Assembly (NCBI GenBank): GCA_040381535.1
Contig: JBEIHF010000017.1
Location: 1 to 41,122, forward strand
Origin: Micavibrio_A sp040381535
GTDB lineage: Bacteria > Pseudomonadota > Alphaproteobacteria > Micavibrionales > Micavibrionaceae
DNA: 41,122 nt
Direction of reading: 5' to 3'
Both the position numbers and the translations under genes were made by a program. Positions 39,626 to 41,122 of this stretch are shown here, piece by piece. The notes below the pieces were generated by a model, which searched no databases, had not been told where the DNA came from, and saw only the letters and a list, made by a program, of their open reading frames with translations. Position 1 is the stretch's first letter. Each line of letters opens with the position of its first letter.

Positions 39626-40863
39626 GCGCGCACCTGTCCGCTACCGCGGACGATATATTTAAACGTGGTGAGCTGACGCAAACCCACGGGGCCGCGTGCG
39701 TGCAACTTTCCCGTACCGATGCCGATTTCCGCACCAAAACCGAATTCACCGCCATCCGCAAATTGCGTAGATGTGTTGTGCATGACAATCGCGCTATCGA
39801 CATTCTTCAGGAAATAATCCGCGGATGCTTTGTCTTCCGTCAAAATGGATTCCGTATGATGAGACCCGTATTTGTTAATGTGTTTAACGGCTTCTTCCAC
39901 GCCGTCCACATATTTCACGCTAATCTTCTTATCGAGATATTCGGTGGACCAGTCTTGTTCCGTTGCAGGTTCCACGCGCTTGTCTATAGATTGCGCATTT
40001 TTATCGCCTACTACCTCGACATCCTCATCAAGTAACATGGAAAGAATATTTTTTGCCGTGACTTGCTTAATCTTTTCATCGAAAAGCAAGGATTCCGTTG
40101 CCCCGCAAATTCCCGTGCGTCGCAATTTTGCATTCTTGATGACGGATAATGCTAGGTCGGCCTTCGCCGTCGGATGCACGTAGATATGACAGTTGCCATC
40201 GAGATGAGCGAAGACGGGTACTTTGGATTCAGTCATCGCAAGGCTTGTCAGGTTTTTTCCGCCGCGCGGAATGATCACATCAATAAGGCCAACGGCGTTC
40301 AGCATATGGCCAACCAGCGCGCGATCCTGATCCGTCACCATGCAAACGCAACCTTCGGGTAATCCATTTTTGTTGAGCGCTTCCCTGACAAGATTGAATA
40401 GGGCGGTAGAAGAATGTTTGGAATCGGAGCCCGCACGCAGGATAACCGCGTTACGGGATTTTAAACAAAGCGCCGCAGCGTCGATTGTCACATTGGGGCG
40501 TGCTTCATAAATAATGCCCAGAACACCAATGGGCACGGAGATTTTCTGCATAACAAGATGATTGGGCCGCGCCCATTCTTCAAGGACGATATAGCAAGGA
40601 TCATCCAGACCGCGTATATCGGCAACGCTAGTCGCCATGGATTTGATGCGCGCTTCATTGAGTGTTAGGCGATCTATATTGGCAGAGGCGGCCTCAACGT
40701 CTTTTTTATTGGCGGTGAGAATGTCCGTGGCCTTTTCGATTAAAAGACCTTCGAGCGTTTTTAGTGTATCGTTGATTTTAGAAGACGGCACTGCAGTAAG
40801 CGTGGACACGGCAAGGCGAGCCTGTTGGCCCAGATCTGCAATCATGCCGGAAATATTACCCAT
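39622..40863 (-). CDS. proA: Gamma-glutamyl phosphate reductase
   Basis: A 413-residue aldehyde-dehydrogenase-fold enzyme that reduces gamma-glutamyl phosphate to the semialdehyde in proline synthesis. It has EARPNVTIDAAALCLKSRNA, the NAD(P)-domain stretch VIIPRGGKNL, the catalytic Cys in RRTGICGATE and the terminal ARGPVGLRQLTTFKYIVRG. proB is not the direct neighbour, although proB-proA pairs are common. It overlaps nadD by 4 bp. Confidence 0.96.
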   Translation of the reverse strand: MGNISGMIADLGQQARLAVSTLTAVPSSKINDTLKTLEGLLIEKATDILTANKKDVEAASANIDRLTLNEARIKSMATSVADIRGLDDPCYIVLEEWARPNHLVMQKISVPIGVLGIIYEARPNVTIDAAALCLKSRNAVILRAGSDSKHSSTALFNLVREALNKNGLPEGCVCMVTDQDRALVGHMLNAVGLIDVIIPRGGKNLTSLAMTESKVPVFAHLDGNCHIYVHPTAKADLALSVIKNAKLRRTGICGATESLLFDEKIKQVTAKNILSMLLDEDVEVVGDKNAQSIDKRVEPATEQDWSTEYLDKKISVKYVDGVEEAVKHINKYGSHHTESILTEDKASADYFLKNVDSAIVMHNTSTQFADGGEFGFGAEIGIGTGKLHARGPVGLRQLTTFKYIVRGSGQVRA

Positions 40864-40920
40864 GGAAATTTCTCTCTTATCCTTGGGTATTATAAGGAAA
40901 ATATGGGGTTATGTCCCGAA

Positions 40921-41122
40921 TTAGTTAAGGTATTTGGCAACTGAATTGATGGCTTGGTCTAGCAATTTCATGCTCGCTTTCTCATCCAGAGTCTTTTGCA
41001 CGATTTCGCGCGTTGCTTTTACCGCAAGATCGGCTGCGTGGTTTTGAATGTCGGCAATCGCCTTTTCTTCGATACGCTTCAAACGCTCGGTCAGTTGCGC
41101 TTCGCGGCGGGCCATCGTTTCG
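40921..41122 (-). CDS. F0F1 ATP synthase subunit b/b', C-terminal fragment
   Basis: The frame is open to the window edge, so the 5' part is missing. The visible part is about 66 residues with a long charged helix (AQLTERLKRIEEKAIADIQ) and the typical end ATREIVQKTLDEKASMKLLDQAI. This matches the end of the peripheral-stalk b-type subunit. Which of the two alphaproteobacterial b-type subunits it is (b or b') cannot be told. The membrane helix would lie outside the window. Downstream is proA, 57 bp away. Confidence 0.75.
   Translation of the reverse strand, partial: ETMARREAQLTERLKRIEEKAIADIQNHAADLAVKATREIVQKTLDEKASMKLLDQAINSVAKYLN

Overview
The window looks like chromosome of an alphaproteobacterium of intermediate GC (roughly half by eye, not counted). 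The evidence is a PopZ (DUF2497) homologue beside valS, an NDUFS4-like accessory complex I subunit, a zapA / 6S RNA / 5-formyl-THF cyclo-ligase block, and a ruvCAB-ybgC-tolQRAB run. The pairing of a DUF192 lipoprotein, RlpA proteins and an ATP synthase b-type subunit also fits. A deep-branching Rhodospirillales/Micavibrio-like lineage is possible, but the genus cannot be fixed from sequence reading alone. I see no insertion sequence, prophage or CRISPR array.

Layout. 1-6170: the tail of a HAD phosphatase, a small membrane protein, a patatin-like lipase, an MsbA-like exporter with an alpha/beta hydrolase and a DUF192 lipoprotein, tRNA-Pro, the complex I subunit, tRNA-Arg, a DUF1275 membrane protein and the decayed C-terminus of an aquaporin gene. 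6171-6598: an AT-rich gene-free stretch with two terminators. 6599-11061 (minus): a tightly coupled four-gene operon of an APH-fold kinase, a HisD-like dehydrogenase, a HAD hydrolase and a rhodanese. 11106-11665: tRNA-Asn, a frameshifted gene remnant and tRNA-Cys.

11810-15812: a Pcm-like methyltransferase, popZ and valS (the tolC often found here is absent). 15832-18915: rpmE, two RlpA proteins, then a minus-strand SPFH / NfeD / EndoU-nuclease operon. 18961-24463: carbon metabolism (fba, gap, tkt; no pgk) interrupted by two unknown genes. 24655-26093: small coiled-coil gene, zapA, 6S RNA and the cyclo-ligase. 26111-33767: ymdB, yebC, ruvCAB, ybgC and tolQRAB (no pal). 33844-38422 (minus): rppH, a divergent polysaccharide deacetylase, a CtpA protease, an EnvC-like amidase activator and rlmH. 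38471-41122 (minus): rsfS, nadD, proA and the end of an ATP synthase b-type subunit gene.

Most of the window is housekeeping: Holliday junction resolution, envelope constriction (Tol, EnvC/CtpA, RlpA, ZapA), pole organisation and central carbon flow. The most unusual parts are (i) the four-gene kinase/HisD-like/HAD/rhodanese operon, whose dehydrogenase and HAD members carry altered catalytic positions and which may be an undescribed small-molecule pathway; (ii) a free-standing membrane-anchored EndoU RNase-toxin fold in an SPFH-NfeD operon; (iii) two gene remnants; and (iv) regulatory inverted repeats at tkt and at the orphan gene 21242-21694. Family assignments rest on motif recognition from memory; no search was run.
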